Positions 31,350 to 44,517 are shown, numbered from the stretch's first letter. The stretch: 64,000 nucleotides of DNA from Buxus sempervirens (GCA_947561395.2 OX387187.1:30051829-30115828), one strand, 5' to 3'. Made by a program: numbers and translations. Notes: generated by a model from the sequence alone, not told the origin.

Positions 31350-33426
31350 CTTGTGGATTTAAGCCATTTTGTGTATATTCATGCTTTTTCTTTACTTTCG
31401 AATGCTTGCTATTTTGTTTACTTTACTTGTGTATATTGAATCTCAAATTTGATTTGATTAGAAAATTCACATAGATAAAGGCATGGGCATGTTTCTTGAT
31501 TTTTGTTTAAAGGAAAACCCATATTGTGATATGACTTGGCTATATTATGTGATAGCATGTGTTATTTTGGGGTTTGAATGCCATGAGCTAAAAAATATAT
31601 ATAATATTTGAAATTTGGAAATTTTGTGTTTATTTTGGGTATTCAAGCATGCTTCCCATGAATAATGCTTTTTCGTGCTTAATGTTTGTTTTATACCATG
31701 CTTTTGGTTTGAGTGTATGGGATGACATGATTTGAGCATGAAAACAATGAAAAAAAAATCTGAAATGCTTAGTGGGAATTTTGGGATTTTCAAGCATATG
31801 TTTCCCAAGCTAAAAGCTTTTTGTATCATATTGTTAGTTGCTGGGTTTTAGGCTTCCATTTGGGCATAAAACAATGTAATTTGAGCATCCAAATGAAGAA
31901 CATGAAATCTGGAAATTTAGTGTATATTTTGGGAGTTTTTAAGCATGTTTTTACCATTAAAACTCTCCTTATACCATGTCAAGTAGTGCTGAATTCTTAG
32001 GCATTAATTTGGGGTATAAGTGACACACATTGAGCATGAAAACAAAAGAAAAAAAATTTGGAAATTTCAGTGTATATTTGGGGGGTTTTCAAGCATGTTT
32101 AAATCATCAAAAGCTTTCTTATAGCATGTCAAGTAGTGCTGAATTTTTAGGCTTTAATTTGGGTAGAAATGATACACTTTGAGCATGAAAAAAAGCATGA
32201 AAATCTAGAATTTTAGGGAATGCTTTTGGGTTTCAAGCATGCTTCCATGGTTTAATTGTTGTTTGCACAAATAACATGCTTGTAGACTACTTTTTGGGCA
32301 TGTAATATTTTTGTGCATATTTAGTTGCTTTGGTGCTCTTGCTTGCTTGTATTTAGCTTCATTATATTGGCATATGTGCATTGCTTGAAATTGAATGCAT
32401 GGCTACGAAAAAGAGTGGCAAGGGGTTGGGACGTTGTGCATGTTACCTTAATTTTAAATTGCACTTGAGCACTTTAAACTATTTGCACAGCCTACCAATT
32501 ACCTATAGGAAGTTGAACCATGAATGTGTGTAGCTTGGCGCACCGAGGTCGTGACTTTGGAAAGCGAAAGTGAAAACATTTACCTTAGAATTTGAGTCAA
32601 TGATGTGATGACAATGGGATCTGTGATTCGATTCCGGGCATCACTAGACTTGAGTTCTAAGTTGCCAATTAAGCCAAAACCCAAAAACCATACGCTTGAA
32701 GGTGGAGAAACACGTTTTCAGCTAAAAGCACACAATTGCATTTGGGGAATTGGGTGTAAATGTGGGAAGGACGCTTGCATGTTCTACAGGCCAAGGTATA
32801 CTGTGAATACCATATTGAAGGTAATACAAGGTGGCAAGGTAAAGCCATGTTCTTTTCATGAATTTGGGAATTTTGCAAGTATGATGTCCAAGCCCAATTT
32901 AGGGCAAGTTTTAGAGGCCAAGTTAAGGTGAACATCAAAGTGGGAATGAAGAAAACCTAATCTGGTGAAAAAATGACTCAAAAAGGGCCATTTCGGCATT
33001 AACGTGCAACTCAGGCTGGTTAAGAACAATTCTATTCATATCCGGTATAAATTGCCGGTTACAAAGGAGTATGCGTGTATCCGGTCATTATTGCCGGATA
33101 CAATAAGACATATCCTTATCCGGCACTTGATGCCGGATACATGCAGAAAATGTCTAAATTGGCTTTTTCAGCCCGAATTTTCAGAATAAAATGTCTAAAC
33201 ACTGTGGATAATCCTTAGGCACCCCAAAGAAAATATAAAAATGTCAAAAAAAATAAAAAATAAAAATACATAAAAAAAAATTCTTTTAGGATTTAACCTA
33301 ATTTTGAAACTCAAAGAACAAGCTAAGGTGTCATATTTTTTTATATCAATTCAATTCAAATATGTGTCAATCAAACTTTTGAACTTGAAAACTAAGAAAA
33401 CTCAGCAAATTTCAAACAAAAAAAAA
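31350..33426 (+). other. Leader of element C before the minisatellite
   Basis: No supported gene. It has several diverged ~130-150-bp repeats around TTTTCAAGCATG and TTGAGCATGAAA (31600-32250), blocks shared with the leader of B and a palindrome cluster at its end. Confidence 0.6.
33005..33141. repeat. TATCCGG palindrome cluster in the leader of C
   Basis: Four units, the first strongly degenerate. The last two are clear TATCCGGC/TTATCCGGC with GCCGGATAC arms. The motif is the same as in the LTRs and antisense promoters of C. Confidence 0.88.
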
Positions 33427-34425
33427 ACCTTGGTTTGTCTTTTTCGTACCAATCAAATCAAAAAAAGTGGGAACTCTGGAAGCCCTAAAATATTCCATAA
33501 AACCCTTGGTCGGTCTTTTTCATACCAATCAAATAAAAAAAAGTGGGACCTTTAGAAGCCCTAGAATATTCCATGAAAACTTGGTAGGTCTTTTTCGTAC
33601 CAATCAAATCAAAAAAAAGTGGGACCTCTAGAAGCCCTAAAATATTCCATGAAACCTTGGTTGGTCTTTTTCGTACCAATCAAATCAAAAAAAGTGGGAC
33701 CTCTGGAAGCCCTAAAATATTCCATGAAACCTTGGTTGGTCTTTTTCGTACCAATCAAATCAAAAAAAAGTGGGACCTCTGGAAGCCCTAAAATATTCCA
33801 TAAAACCTTGGTTGGTCTTTTTCATACCAATCAAATCAAAAAATTGTGGGACCTCTGGAAGCCCTAAAATATTCCATAAAACCTTGGTTGGTCTTTTTCG
33901 TACCAATCAAATTAAAAAATTGTGGGACCTCTGGAAGCCCTAAAATATTCCATAAAAACCCTTGGTTGGTCTTTTTTCGTACCAATCAAATCAAAAAATT
34001 GTGGGACCTCTGGAAGCCCTAAAATATTCCATGAAACCCTTGGTTGGTCTTTTTCGTACCAATCAAATCAAAAAATTGTGGGACCTCTGGAAGCCCTAAA
34101 ATATTCCATGAAACCCTTGGTTGGTCTTTTTCGTACCAATCAAATCAAAAAATGGTGGGACCTTTGGAAGCCCTAGAAATTCCATGAAACCCTTGGTTGG
34201 TCTTTTTCGTACCAATCAAATCAAAAAATCTGTGGGACCTCTGGAAGCCCTAAAATATTCCATAAAACCCTTGGTTGGTCTTTTTTGTACCAATCAAATC
34301 AAAAAAATCTGTGGGACCTTTGGAAGCCCTAAAATATTCCATAAAAACCCTTGGTTGGTCTTTTTCGTAGCAATCAAATCAAAAAAAATTTGTGGGACCC
34401 TTGGAAGCCTTAAAATATTCCAACA
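33427..34425 (+). repeat. ~76-78-bp minisatellite in the leader of C, 13 units
   Basis: Units contain TTGGTTGGTCTTTTTCGTACC, AATCAAATCAAAAAA and GTGGGACCTCTGGAAGCCC followed by TAAAATATTCCATAAAACC. The unit is related to the minisatellite of B but has AATCAAATCAAAAAA in place of CACCCAATTCATATC. Open frames across it merely follow the repeat. Confidence 0.93.
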
Positions 34426-34566
34426 CAAAAAAAAAAAAACCAAAAAACCAAAAAACAAAAAAAACAAATCTGGACTTGTGTTCACCTAACCTACTTGTCT
34501 ACATGTATAGGGGTGTGACTCAAGTTAAATGGAAGCTAACATGTTCTCTTAATTTTTCTTCCCCAG

Positions 34567-36645
34567 GTACATTTACTTGCAATCGTTGCTCCCGTGACCA
34601 GATCCAAAGCCAGAGCCATGAACACTGAAGAGAACCAAGCCCAAGCTGCTGTACCCGCTCAAGACTTTGCTCAGTTGCAGGAGCAAGTGGCTGGTCTGGC
34701 CAAAATGCTGGGAGACTTACTGGCGGCTCAGGCCCAGGCCCAAAATCAAGCATCGACTTCCCATTAGGCACCACCACCTCAGGCCTACATGCATCCTTCG
34801 GCTCAACCCATGCCTGAGCCCATTTCTAAACCAGTCCCTGAACCCATTCTGATCAGGGAAAATACAGCAGAATCCAAGAAAGAACTGGAGAAAGAAAAAG
34901 CCAGGGAAGAAACTGAAAGGAAAATGCTGCTCAGGATAGAAAGGATCCAGGAAGAATTGAAAGAGGTGAAAGGGGGAAATAGCTATGGAGGCACTACTTT
35001 CGAGGACCTCTACATGTACCCTGACGTATGTCTACCGGCCAAATTCAAGTGCCCGGACTTTGACAAATTCGTCGACACAGGCTGCCCTATGAGTCACTTA
35101 AAACTATACTGCGGGGCCCTATGCCAATTTGGTCGGGATGACGGCATACTGATCCAACTCTTTCAAAGGAGTCTGACCGGGTCGACTCTTAGGTGGTTTG
35201 CTACAGTGGACCATGGAAGGATCAGGAGGTGGAAGGACTTGGCCGACACGTTCCTAGACCGATACAAGTTTAACTCGGAGATCGTGCCAGACCGGTACGA
35301 CATGATGAGGATGAGTAAAGGGAAAGATGAGCCCGTACGGCAGTATGCCAAGAGGTGGAGAGAGGCCGCCTCCCAGGTCAGGCCGCCTATGCAGGAACCG
35401 GAGATGATCTCAACGTTCATGGGTACACTGGGGCAGCCTTTCTACAACCATTTGGTGGGGCAGATCACCACCAACTTTGCAGCCCTGGTGCAGGTGGCAG
35501 ACCGGATCGAGGAAGGGGTCAGGTCAGGAAGGCTTATAGACTATTCAACTCTGACTGGGTAGTCTGATTCTTCTACCTCCATGGCCCAGAAGAAGGGGGC
35601 TGGGTTCAAAAAGACCGGGGCCCGGAAAGAAGGAGAAGTGAACCTGGTCCAAGCTCCTCCAGCCAAGAAGCCGCTTCATGTGAATATCTCTGCACCCCAA
35701 CAGGCCCAGCAGTCTTATCAGACCCCGCTCAATGTCAATTTCTCCCCCTCCGTGCCAGAAAACCCAAGGAGGGCTTTTACCAAAGAAGAGAGGGAGGCCT
35801 GGTTAGCAACAAGGAGGAATCGGGTCTTTATGCCTCTCCCGATATCTCTGTCCCAGCTGCTGCCAATCCTGCTGAAAGGGGAATATTTGACTCTAAAAGA
35901 GCCCAACCCGAAGGCCACTAAGGGGAGGAACTTTGACCCAGCGGTCACCTGTGACTTCCATATGGGTGCACTAGGGCATTCTACAGATGCTTGCTGGGTG
36001 TTGAAGCATGCGGTCCAGGACCTGTTGGACCAGAAGGCCTTGGTGTTTAACACTGCTACACCCGCCCCGTCCGGGAATGATATTGGGCAGAACCCTTTGC
36101 CTTACCACAATGGGGCAGGCCCATCCAACTCTATCACAGCCATATCCACCACCAGAAGGGCCTTTGACCCATCCCAGCTCATAGCTCCCATAGGGACCAC
36201 AGTCCAGGTCCGCTTTTTCCAAGAAAAGGAAGAAGAGGAGATCAACATGGTCTCCCAGAAAAACAATCCTACTGCTGAGGACATAAGCTCCTCTTTAAAC
36301 CGGGTCTCATCTCTTATGGCCCAAATAAACACTGTAAGGCCTCCATTGGTCTTCAATTGCAATCCACCCATTTATTCACCATCCAAGCTGTCCAAGGCTC
36401 CACTGGTCATCAACTTTGACCCCACCACTGCTTCCATCACTTCTTCTGTCCCCACAAAATCCAAGCTCCAGCCCTTGGTTGTAAATGTTCAGCTAGCTCA
36501 AACTATCCCTAAACCGGCCCATAAATCTCGGTCCAAACTCCAGCCATTAGTGGTTAATATCCCTAAATTAGCCTATTTTGAGGCCGCTGTACCATGGAAT
36601 TACAGCGAGGGAATCACGGCTACGGTTTCAGTGGTTAAGAACTAG
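34567..36645 (+). pseudogene. gag: gag of element C
   Basis: Begins behind a TTTTCTTCCCCAG acceptor, and the first internal ATG is at 34618. The order is a Gln/Ala/Pro-rich start, a charged helix (EKEKAREETERKMLLRIE) and the retrotransposon gag domain (CPMSHLKLYCGALCQFGRDDG... QYAKRWREAASQVRPP). A zinc-knuckle-like CDFHMGALGHSTDACW and PPLV repeats follow. In-frame TAG codons at 34765-34767, 35560-35562 and 36643-36645 each sit where other copies have a Gln or another sense codon. A frameshift follows before 36711. Confidence 0.9.
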
Positions 36646-36659
36646 AACCAGGAGGAGGT

Positions 36660-38303
36660 GAACCCCATGACGAGGTTGGGAAATGTGCAGGGGGTGAAGA
36701 GAAGGAGAAGGTGACGGAAGTAGAAAAAGAGAAAAAAGAATCTGAAGAAAAAAGAAAACAAAAAGGGAAGGCAAAAATAGGAGAAGACACCCCTCAGGGT
36801 GTAGAAAATGAGGCAGCAGACCTCATAAAAAAAATAAAAAAAAGTGAATTCAATCTTGTGGATCAGCTAAACAAGGTCCCGGCCCAGATTTCAATACTGG
36901 GCCTTTTGCTGAATTCGGAAAAGTACAAGGATGCATTGTTAAGGGTGCTACAGAGTGCACATGTATCCCAGACCATTGATCCAGACCAACTTGGCAAAAT
37001 GGTTGGTCAAATCTTGTCACATAATGTGATAAGTTTCTCTGAGGGTGAGATTAGCCCAGGTGGGTGCTACCACGTTGACCCTTTGCACATCACAGTGCTT
37101 TGTAAGGGCAGCATGATTGCACGGGTTTTGATTGACAACGGGTCAGCATTAAATGTCTGCCCGTTAATCACTTTTGTGAAGCTGGGTCTGGACCAGTCGA
37201 AGATTAAACAAAATGGGCGGATGGTGAGGGCTTTTGATAGCTCCAAGACCCACTCCCTATGGGAGATTGAATTGCCGGTCACAATTGGGCCGAATATCTT
37301 CAACATCACATTTGAAGTGATGGATATACCTACAGCTTTCAATCTGCTCCTAGGGAGGCCGTGGATACATTCGGCTAGGGCAATACCATCCACGCTCCAC
37401 CAAAGGGTAAAATACATAAGAGGGCAAAGGGTGATAACAGTCCTAGTCAAAAACTTGGTGCCTCCTATTGTGTCACCTGATGTACCCTTAATCAATGTAG
37501 ACTTGACTGTCGACAAGATTGCATTCCACTCATTCCAATTTGAGGTGGTAAATTTCATACCTGGGAGGTGTGAGAAAAAGAAGGAAAAGGGGACCACTGT
37601 AGAAAAGATGGTCAAGAAAGTGATGGAAAAATACCACTTTCATCCGGGAAAAAGCCTGGGAATAAACTTGCAGGGCATGGTGGAACCAGTCAAGGCAAAG
37701 AAGTTGGTTCCTAAGGCAGAATTGGGCTTCAAGCCCAGAGGCTGGATAAGGCAGAAACATGAAGAAGGAGAGAGAAGAAGCAGAAGAAATTTCCTTCATT
37801 TAAGGGAAAATTTTCCTAAGCCCTCCTACATAATCCAACTGTCTCATCCCATGGATCAATCCAAGCCTCCCTACCGAAATGTCAACCCTTACCAAAGGCC
37901 TTATGTTCCAACCCTGCAACCCTATAACCCATCTCCAATACTTGAGGTAGCAGAGGGGCCTGGGCCACAGCCCGAGCAGCAGGTGGACTATTCTGAAGAT
38001 GTTGGGGCTTTCTTCGCCATGACTGAGGGCGATAAGACAAGAGCAGACATGGACCTGCCGTTCATTGACTGGGCAGCTGTAAAGATTCCGGAGGAGGTCA
38101 TATCCGGACTGGGCCCTGTAGCAGAAAAGGGCAGTACCCACCCGGTGATGATGGCATCGGATTCTGGACTTGAGGAGCAGGCTTGCATAATTTCCCCCGC
38201 TCCTGAAAAACATTTTTCGAATAATTGGGAGGAAACTCCCCTTACTTTTGAAGAAGCGTTTGTTCGGCAAACTGACGCGGCTTCCAAAAAAAAACTCCAA
38301 TAG
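36660..38303 (+). pseudogene. pro: Protease and linker part of gag-pro, element C
   Basis: The frame runs from a Lys/Glu-rich segment into SEFNLVDQLNKVPAQISILG, the protease motif VLIDNGSALNV and LLGRPWIH. A G-patch-like HPGKSLGINLQG (intact here, stopped in A) follows, then a Pro-rich linker and DYSEDVGAFFAMTEGD. It ends at a stop right after a run of nine A (38286-38294). A and D have eight A there, and the extra A changes the register compared with them. Confidence 0.88.
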
Positions 38304-38792
38304 TGGATTGCCCCATTTCCCTGAAGGCTTTAATGGGCCTTCGTCTTCAGGGGGATTATGTTTAGAAGGCTCACAAAAAAACCAAAAAGATTTTTCTATT
38401 TTTTCTAGGAAATTTAATTTTTTTTCAAAAAGGTGAAAACCACTTATGAACCATATAATCAAACCGAATTGGACCAGGTTGAATATGACTTCGACCTTGA
38501 GCTCGACTTTGATCTCATGGGGCTCTAAGAAGAGACCGAGGTCGAAGGAGAAGGCATTCCAAAAGAAATTGAATACCAATTGGAACATCATGAAAAGGGG
38601 GCCAACCTAATATTGAGGAGACCATATCCATAAATCTGGGGACCGAAGATGACCCAAAAATTAAGAAAATCGGGTCATGCTTGTCTAATGTGCAACAAAA
38701 TGAAATGTCACGGTTCTTGGCAGATTACAAGGACGTGTTCGCTTGGTCATATCGGGACATGTCAGGGTTGGACACTGACATGGTGGTGCACA
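38304..38792 (+). pseudogene. pol: pol 5' part of element C, upstream of S3
   Basis: Codes in pieces for the acidic N-terminal pol region and FLADYKDVFAWSYRDMSGLDTDMVVH. A TAA at 38526-38528 and a 1-nt deletion near 38600 break it. S3 is inserted in the codons after MVVH, and the frame continues after 41411 with KLPILPGVKP. Confidence 0.85.
38788..38792. repeat. Target-site duplication of S3, left copy (GCACA)
   Basis: GCACA is followed at the other end by ACACA (41412-41416), four of five bases matching. The difference is presumably a later mutation. Confidence 0.75.
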
Positions 38793-41411
38793 TGTGCGCA
38801 CCTGATTTCGGTCGCATGACGAGGCGCACACAAAACGATGCGTGCCTCGGGATTTGTTTGGAGTCGCCACTGCCTGATGGGGTACAGGCAGACACCTGGG
38901 TGCCTAAGTTCTTCTACTAAGGCTTTTGGTCTGCGGCTTTGAGATTCTAAGCAGAGGCTCGGTTGCGGTCTGGGGAAGTCCGTAGACACCCCAGTCCACT
39001 CCGTCAAGTGACGGTTCCCATAGGTTTCCTTGGTTTGAGTCAACTTTGGTCTCTTACTCACCCGATTCCTATTCCAGCATGCAATTTTGATTAAGTCTGG
39101 CGGGACTGCCAAAGTGGTGTGGGTCCCTTTACTTGATTTTATCTTTTTAATTAAGATGATCTGGGCCTAGTGGGGTGGGCCCCATTGGAAGGCCCACGGT
39201 ATCCCTTGGTGGGCCAAGTGTGGCCCTTTGGACTTTGGTTCAATTTGAATTGATTTTCTTTTGGAGTTCAAGTTGGATTAGTTAAGTGGATTTCATGCCA
39301 AAAGTGGGCCGGGATTGCTTTGTGGGCCCTTGAGTGGGCCCCACAATTGTTTGCCAAGTGATTTTGATTATCTTGATTAATTATACCAAAATGGGCCAGG
39401 TATTGGGCTTGGGGCCCTTTACCCAGGCTTGGGCTTGAAAGCCCAAGACTTCCTGAGTTAGGGTTCTTAAACCCTAAGTTGGTTGGGTCCATGGGCTTAG
39501 TGGGCCCGATAGACCCTTTGCCCTTAGTCTCGGCCAAACCACGCATTTCATGCATCAATTTCACAAGTCCGATTCGGGTGGACCGCCTTAAGTTTGGCCC
39601 ACCCGGTTTAATCGGTTAATTTCACTTATCTTGATTAAGTTGCATGCATATATGTTTATTGGGCCGGGTGGGCCCCGTTGGAAGGCCCACTAGAAATCAA
39701 GTTGGACTGAGGGTCCAAGTCCCATGTTGGGTTTCCGGGTGACTCGGAAACCCTATTGGTTCATTTGGCTCGATTTAAGAATGCCACCCATACTTAGCAA
39801 AAGTAGTTACAGAATCTAGGCCACAAAAACATATCAAAATTAATATTTAGCAAGGAGAGATTAGCTCATTATGCTGGGTCCAAGGGGAGGTACCCGGGGC
39901 CCCTGTGGGCGAAGCGAAGCAGAGCCCACGGGGCGGGGTACCTCCCCGTACCAAGGAACTAGTTAGATGCGTAGCGAACAAAGGGGGTGGGGGTGCGGGG
40001 GGCTTCGCCCCCCGCGGTACAGTAAAGGGCATTTTTGGAATTTTTCAAAAATATATCAATTCGGCATGTTTTAGGGGTATGCGCTCACTTCCTGAAGTGA
40101 GCGCCAGTAGGCGCTAAGAATCAGGCAAAATTTGGACCTAGCGCTCACTCGATACTAAGTGAGCGCGAGCTAGGCGGGAGATGGGCGCCAGAATTGCGCA
40201 TGGTTTTAAGTGAGCGCGAGCTGAGCGCCAAGTGGGCGCCAGCTCGGCGGGTAGTGAAATAGAAGGGGCGCCTACTTCCTAAGTGAGCGCCAAGTGGGCG
40301 GCCACTCACTGCGATTTTCGACTCTCTGTTTTTTCTCTCCAAACTCCATTTCTGACTGGTTTTAAGCTCTGTAACCTGTTTCTGGGGATCCTTAGAACCC
40401 TAGCAGACCTCTGAACATAGTTGGAAATTAATCTAACCTAACAGATCCTCACCATTCATCACTCAAATCTCTCTAGAAACCTATAAATCCGAAACAAAAC
40501 ATTAACAGAACATGAATAAACTTCTGAAATCAAAATCCTAACTAACAAAACATGATTATGAAGAAGGGAACAGGGGGTTTTATGGGGTTACAACAACAGG
40601 GATGGAGAACTCATGGGGGAACATGCTCCCCCTTCGAATCAAGCAAACCAGAACATAAAATAACTTGCTGAGATGGAAAACATGCTCGATTTCTACATGT
40701 TAAAACAATAACAGAGAGTGCTCTCGCCTTGGTTCCGAACCTTTGTAGAACAGGCTGGATGGTTCCCTGGAGCTCACGAGCTGCTGCCGGAGCCTCCTTC
40801 TTCTCACACAAAGAGCACGACCTTCGGATTTGACAAGGAAGAAGGGGAAGGGAGGGGGCGTGTGTGTCTGGTCTTTTTCTTCAAAATCCCGAGCCCAGAA
40901 AAACAATGCCGAACCCACGAATGCCAAAACTAGAGAATGCCCAGCCACAAAACAAAAAAAAATCTCGAACCCCAACAGTCCGAACCCCTTTGCTTGAGCA
41001 CTCGCGCGGCTGGATAGGATTTTAGCAAAAAGTCAACTTTTGGCTATGCTAAAGTTTGACCGCCCGCAGAACCCTCACCCGGACTCCGATTCCTGCAAAC
41101 TCAGTTGCGTTGGAACCGTGTCGGGAATCTCTATCCAATGATATAGAGCAAGGTATTTGGATCGGATTTTAGCAGAAAGTCAACTTTTGGCTCTGCACAA
41201 GTTTGACCGCTCGCAAAACCTTCATCCGGACTCCGATTCCTGCAAACTCAGTTCCATTAGAATCGTATCGGAATCCTTTTTCCAACGATAGGAAGCATGG
41301 AAACTGATTTGCACCGGATAAAAAGTCAACTTTTTGACTTTCTCAAGTTTGACTTTTCAATTAAAATTTCATTTTCTGCATTTTGGGAGGTGCAAAAATG
41401 AGGTGCTTACA
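38793..41411 (-). mobile_element. Solo LTR S3 (same family as S1 and S2, promoter deleted)
   Basis: On the minus strand it runs from TGTAAGCACCTCATTTTTGC to GGTGCGCACA, colinear with S2. About 440 bp corresponding to S2 17295-17750 are missing near 40990, and the TATA box lay in that segment. The donor equivalent near 40731 reads GGCGAG rather than GGTGAG. It cannot act as the S2-type promoter. Confidence 0.9.
40081..40306. repeat. GCGCTCACTT palindrome cluster of S3
   Basis: GCGCTCACTTCCTGAAGTGAGCGC-type palindromes with AAGTGGGCGCC spacers. It corresponds to 16368-16652 of S2, with several CACC to CACT changes. Confidence 0.85.
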
Positions 41412-44400
41412 ACACAAGTTGCCAATTTTGCCAGGGGTTAAGCCGATTAAGCAAAAGCTGAGAAGATTGAAGCCGGAATGGACCTTAAAGGTCAAGGACG
41501 AAGTGGTCAAACAATTTCAAGCCGGATTTTTGGCAGTCTCTACGTACCCTGAGTGGCTCACAAACATAGTGCCGGTACTAAAGAAGGATGGAAAAGTCAG
41601 AATGTGCGTGGACTATAGAGACTTGAACAAAGCAAGCCCAAATGACGATTTTCCGCTTCCACACATCGACATTCTAGTCGATAATACTGCGGTACATAGT
41701 CTATTTTCCTTCATGGATGGGTTCTCGGGATATAATCAGATCAAGATGGCTAAGGAGGATCAAGAAAAAACGGCATTTATCACACCTTGGGGCACATTCC
41801 ACTACACGGTCATGCCGTTTGGGCTCAAGAATGCAGGGGCAATATATCAATGGGCCATGACAGCACTATTCCATGACATGATCCACAAGGAGATAGAAGT
41901 CTACGTGGACGATATGATTGCCTAATCATGCAAAGAGGAGGACCACTTGATCAATCTGAAGAAGGTGTTTGATCGGCTCAGAAAATACAGTCTACGGCTC
42001 AACCCGGCGAAGTGCGTCTTTGGAGCTACATCAGGGAAGTTGCTGGGATTTATAGTGAGCCGAAGAGGAATTGAAATTGACCCGGCTAAAGCCAAGGCCA
42101 TCATTGAAATGCCAGCACTCAGAACCGAGAAGGAGGTTCATGGTTTTCTCGGAAGAATTCAGTACATAAGCTGGTTCATAGCACAGTTCACTGCTATCTG
42201 TGAGCCAATTTTCAAGCTTCTAAGGAAAGATAACCCGACGGTCTGGAATGAGGATTGCCAGCAGGCCTTTGATACGATCAAGGAATATCTACTAAACCCG
42301 CCGGTGTTAGTGCCACCAACTCCAGGAAGACCACTGATCCTATACTTGTCAATGTTGGAAACATTGATGGGATGCGTCTTGGGGTAGCATGATGAGACTG
42401 GTAGAAAAGAAAGGGCCATTTACTATCTGAGTAAAAAATTCACGGAATATGAAGCCAAGTACTCACCATTGGAAAAGACTTGTTGTGCTCTAGTGTGGGC
42501 AACTTAGAGGCTAAGGCATTACTTCCTTAGTCACTCCACACTATTGATATCCCAGATGGACCCGCTGAAATATTTATTTGAGAAATCGGCACTGACTGGC
42601 AGGACGGCAAAGTGCCAACTACTACTGTCCGAGTTTGACCTCACGTACATCACTCAGAAGGCGATCAAGGGTCAAGCCATAGCTGATCACCTGGCTGCAC
42701 ATCCTCTGCTAGAATACTAACCCTTGAAGACCAACTTTCCAGATGAGGCAATTCTGTACACTGAAGAGGAGGAAAATGAGAGTTCTTGGCAGATGTTCTT
42801 CGATGGGGCCGCCAACATGAATGGGAATGGAATAGGAGCAGTCTTGGTCAAACCAGATGGTTCACACATCCCGATTGCAGTAAAGCAAAGATTCCAGTGC
42901 ACCAATAATATCGCAGAGTACGAAGCATGCATAATTGGGTTGCAAGCCGCAATGGATCATGAAGTAGAGGAACTTGACGTATACGGGGATTCGAGTCTTA
43001 TCATCTTCCAAACAACTGGTGAATGGAAAACTAAGGATCACAAATTGATCCCCTATCACCAGTATTTGGAAGAAATAAGCACAAATTTTACTCAAATTTC
43101 CTTCAACTATATGCCAAGGGCCAAGAATCAGTTTGCAGATGCTTTAGCAACATTGGTTTCAATGTTCAGCATACAAGAAAGAGTAGACATCAGACCGCTG
43201 GAAATTGAGGTTAGAGATGAACCGGCTTACTGTCTCGTTCTAGAGGGAGCACCAAAAGAAGAAGCACTGTGGTTTCAAGATATCAAAAATTTCTTGAACA
43301 ATCTAAGTCTGCCAGAAAATGCCACTGCTACTGAGAAGAGGACGATACAGAGATCGGCGGGGCAATTTCTGCTAAGTGGTGGACATTTGTACAAGAGGTC
43401 GCATAACGATATTCTGCTCAGATGTGTAGCCAAGGCTAAATTGGAAAGGCTGATCGAGATTGTACATGGAGGAGTTTGTGGACCCTATATGAGCGGGCAC
43501 ATGCTGGCAAAGAAGATCCTGAGGCTGGGATATTACTGGACGACCATGGAACATGATTGCTGTATAAATGTCAGGAGGTGCCATCAATGCCAAATATATG
43601 CAGATAACAAGCATGCACCCCCAGGTGAGTTACACAACATGACATCACCATGGCCCTTCTCTATGTGGGGCATAGATGTCATTGGCATGATCTCACCTAA
43701 GGCATCGAACGGACATAGATTTATCCTGGTGGCAATTGACTACTTTACTAAATGGGTAGAGGCAGCTTCATATGCGAATATTACAAGCAACCATGTTATT
43801 AAATTTTTGAAGCATAACATTATTTGTCGCTATGGACTGTCAAGTGCTATAGTATCAAACAATGCTTCAAAAATTAAGAACAAGGACATGAAGAAGATGT
43901 GTGAACAGTTTCAGATCACTCACCACAAGTCAGCTCCGTATAGGCCAAAGATGAATGGGGTAGTGGAAGCAGCCAATAAGAACATAAAGAAAATCATTCA
44001 GAAGATGGCGCTGAGCTACAAGGATTGGCATGGAATGCTACCACTTGCTCTGCATGCCTACAGAACCTCGATCCGGACTTCAACTAGGGCAACCCCGTAC
44101 TCCCTAGTCTATGGGATGGAAGCAGTCTTGCCCGTGGAAGTAGAGATCCCATCACTCAGAGTACTCATGGAAGCAGAACTGGAAGAAGCCGAATGGATAC
44201 AGTCGAGACATGATCAACTAAACCTGATAGAAGAAAAGCGGTTGAAAGCGCTTTGTCATGGCCAGTTGTACCAGAAGAGAATGGCCCGGGCCTACAATAA
44301 GAAAGTGAGGCCCAGAACTTTCCAAGAAGGAAACTTGGTGTTAAAGAAAATCTTACCATTTTTGGAAGATCCTTATGGTAAGTTCAAGCCCAATTGGGAA

Positions 44401-44517
44401 GAGCCGTATGTCGTCAAGAAGGTCCTGTCAGGGGGTGCACTCATCTTAGCAGAAATGGATGGGTCAAATTTTCCTGAGCCCATTAACTCTGATGCAGTAA
44501 AAATGTATTTTCCTTGA
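41412..44517 (+). pseudogene. pol: pol of element C: RT, two RNase H domains, integrase
   Basis: The frame starts in the RT (KPIKQKLRRLKPEW) and carries YVDDM, SKKFTEYEAKYSPLEKTC, FFDGAANMNGNG, GDSSLI and the integrase finger. It also has WGIDVIG, VSNNAS (the second catalytic Asp is replaced by Asn) and NGVVEAANK. In-frame stops are TAA near 41923, TAG near 42386, TAG near 42505 and TAA near 42718. The last half (42724-44517) is open. The Asp-to-Asn change alone should inactivate the integrase. Confidence 0.92.

Noticed and set aside
33619-34489. Long repetitive frames in the C leader
   Set aside because: They only follow the 76-78-bp minisatellite in different registers.
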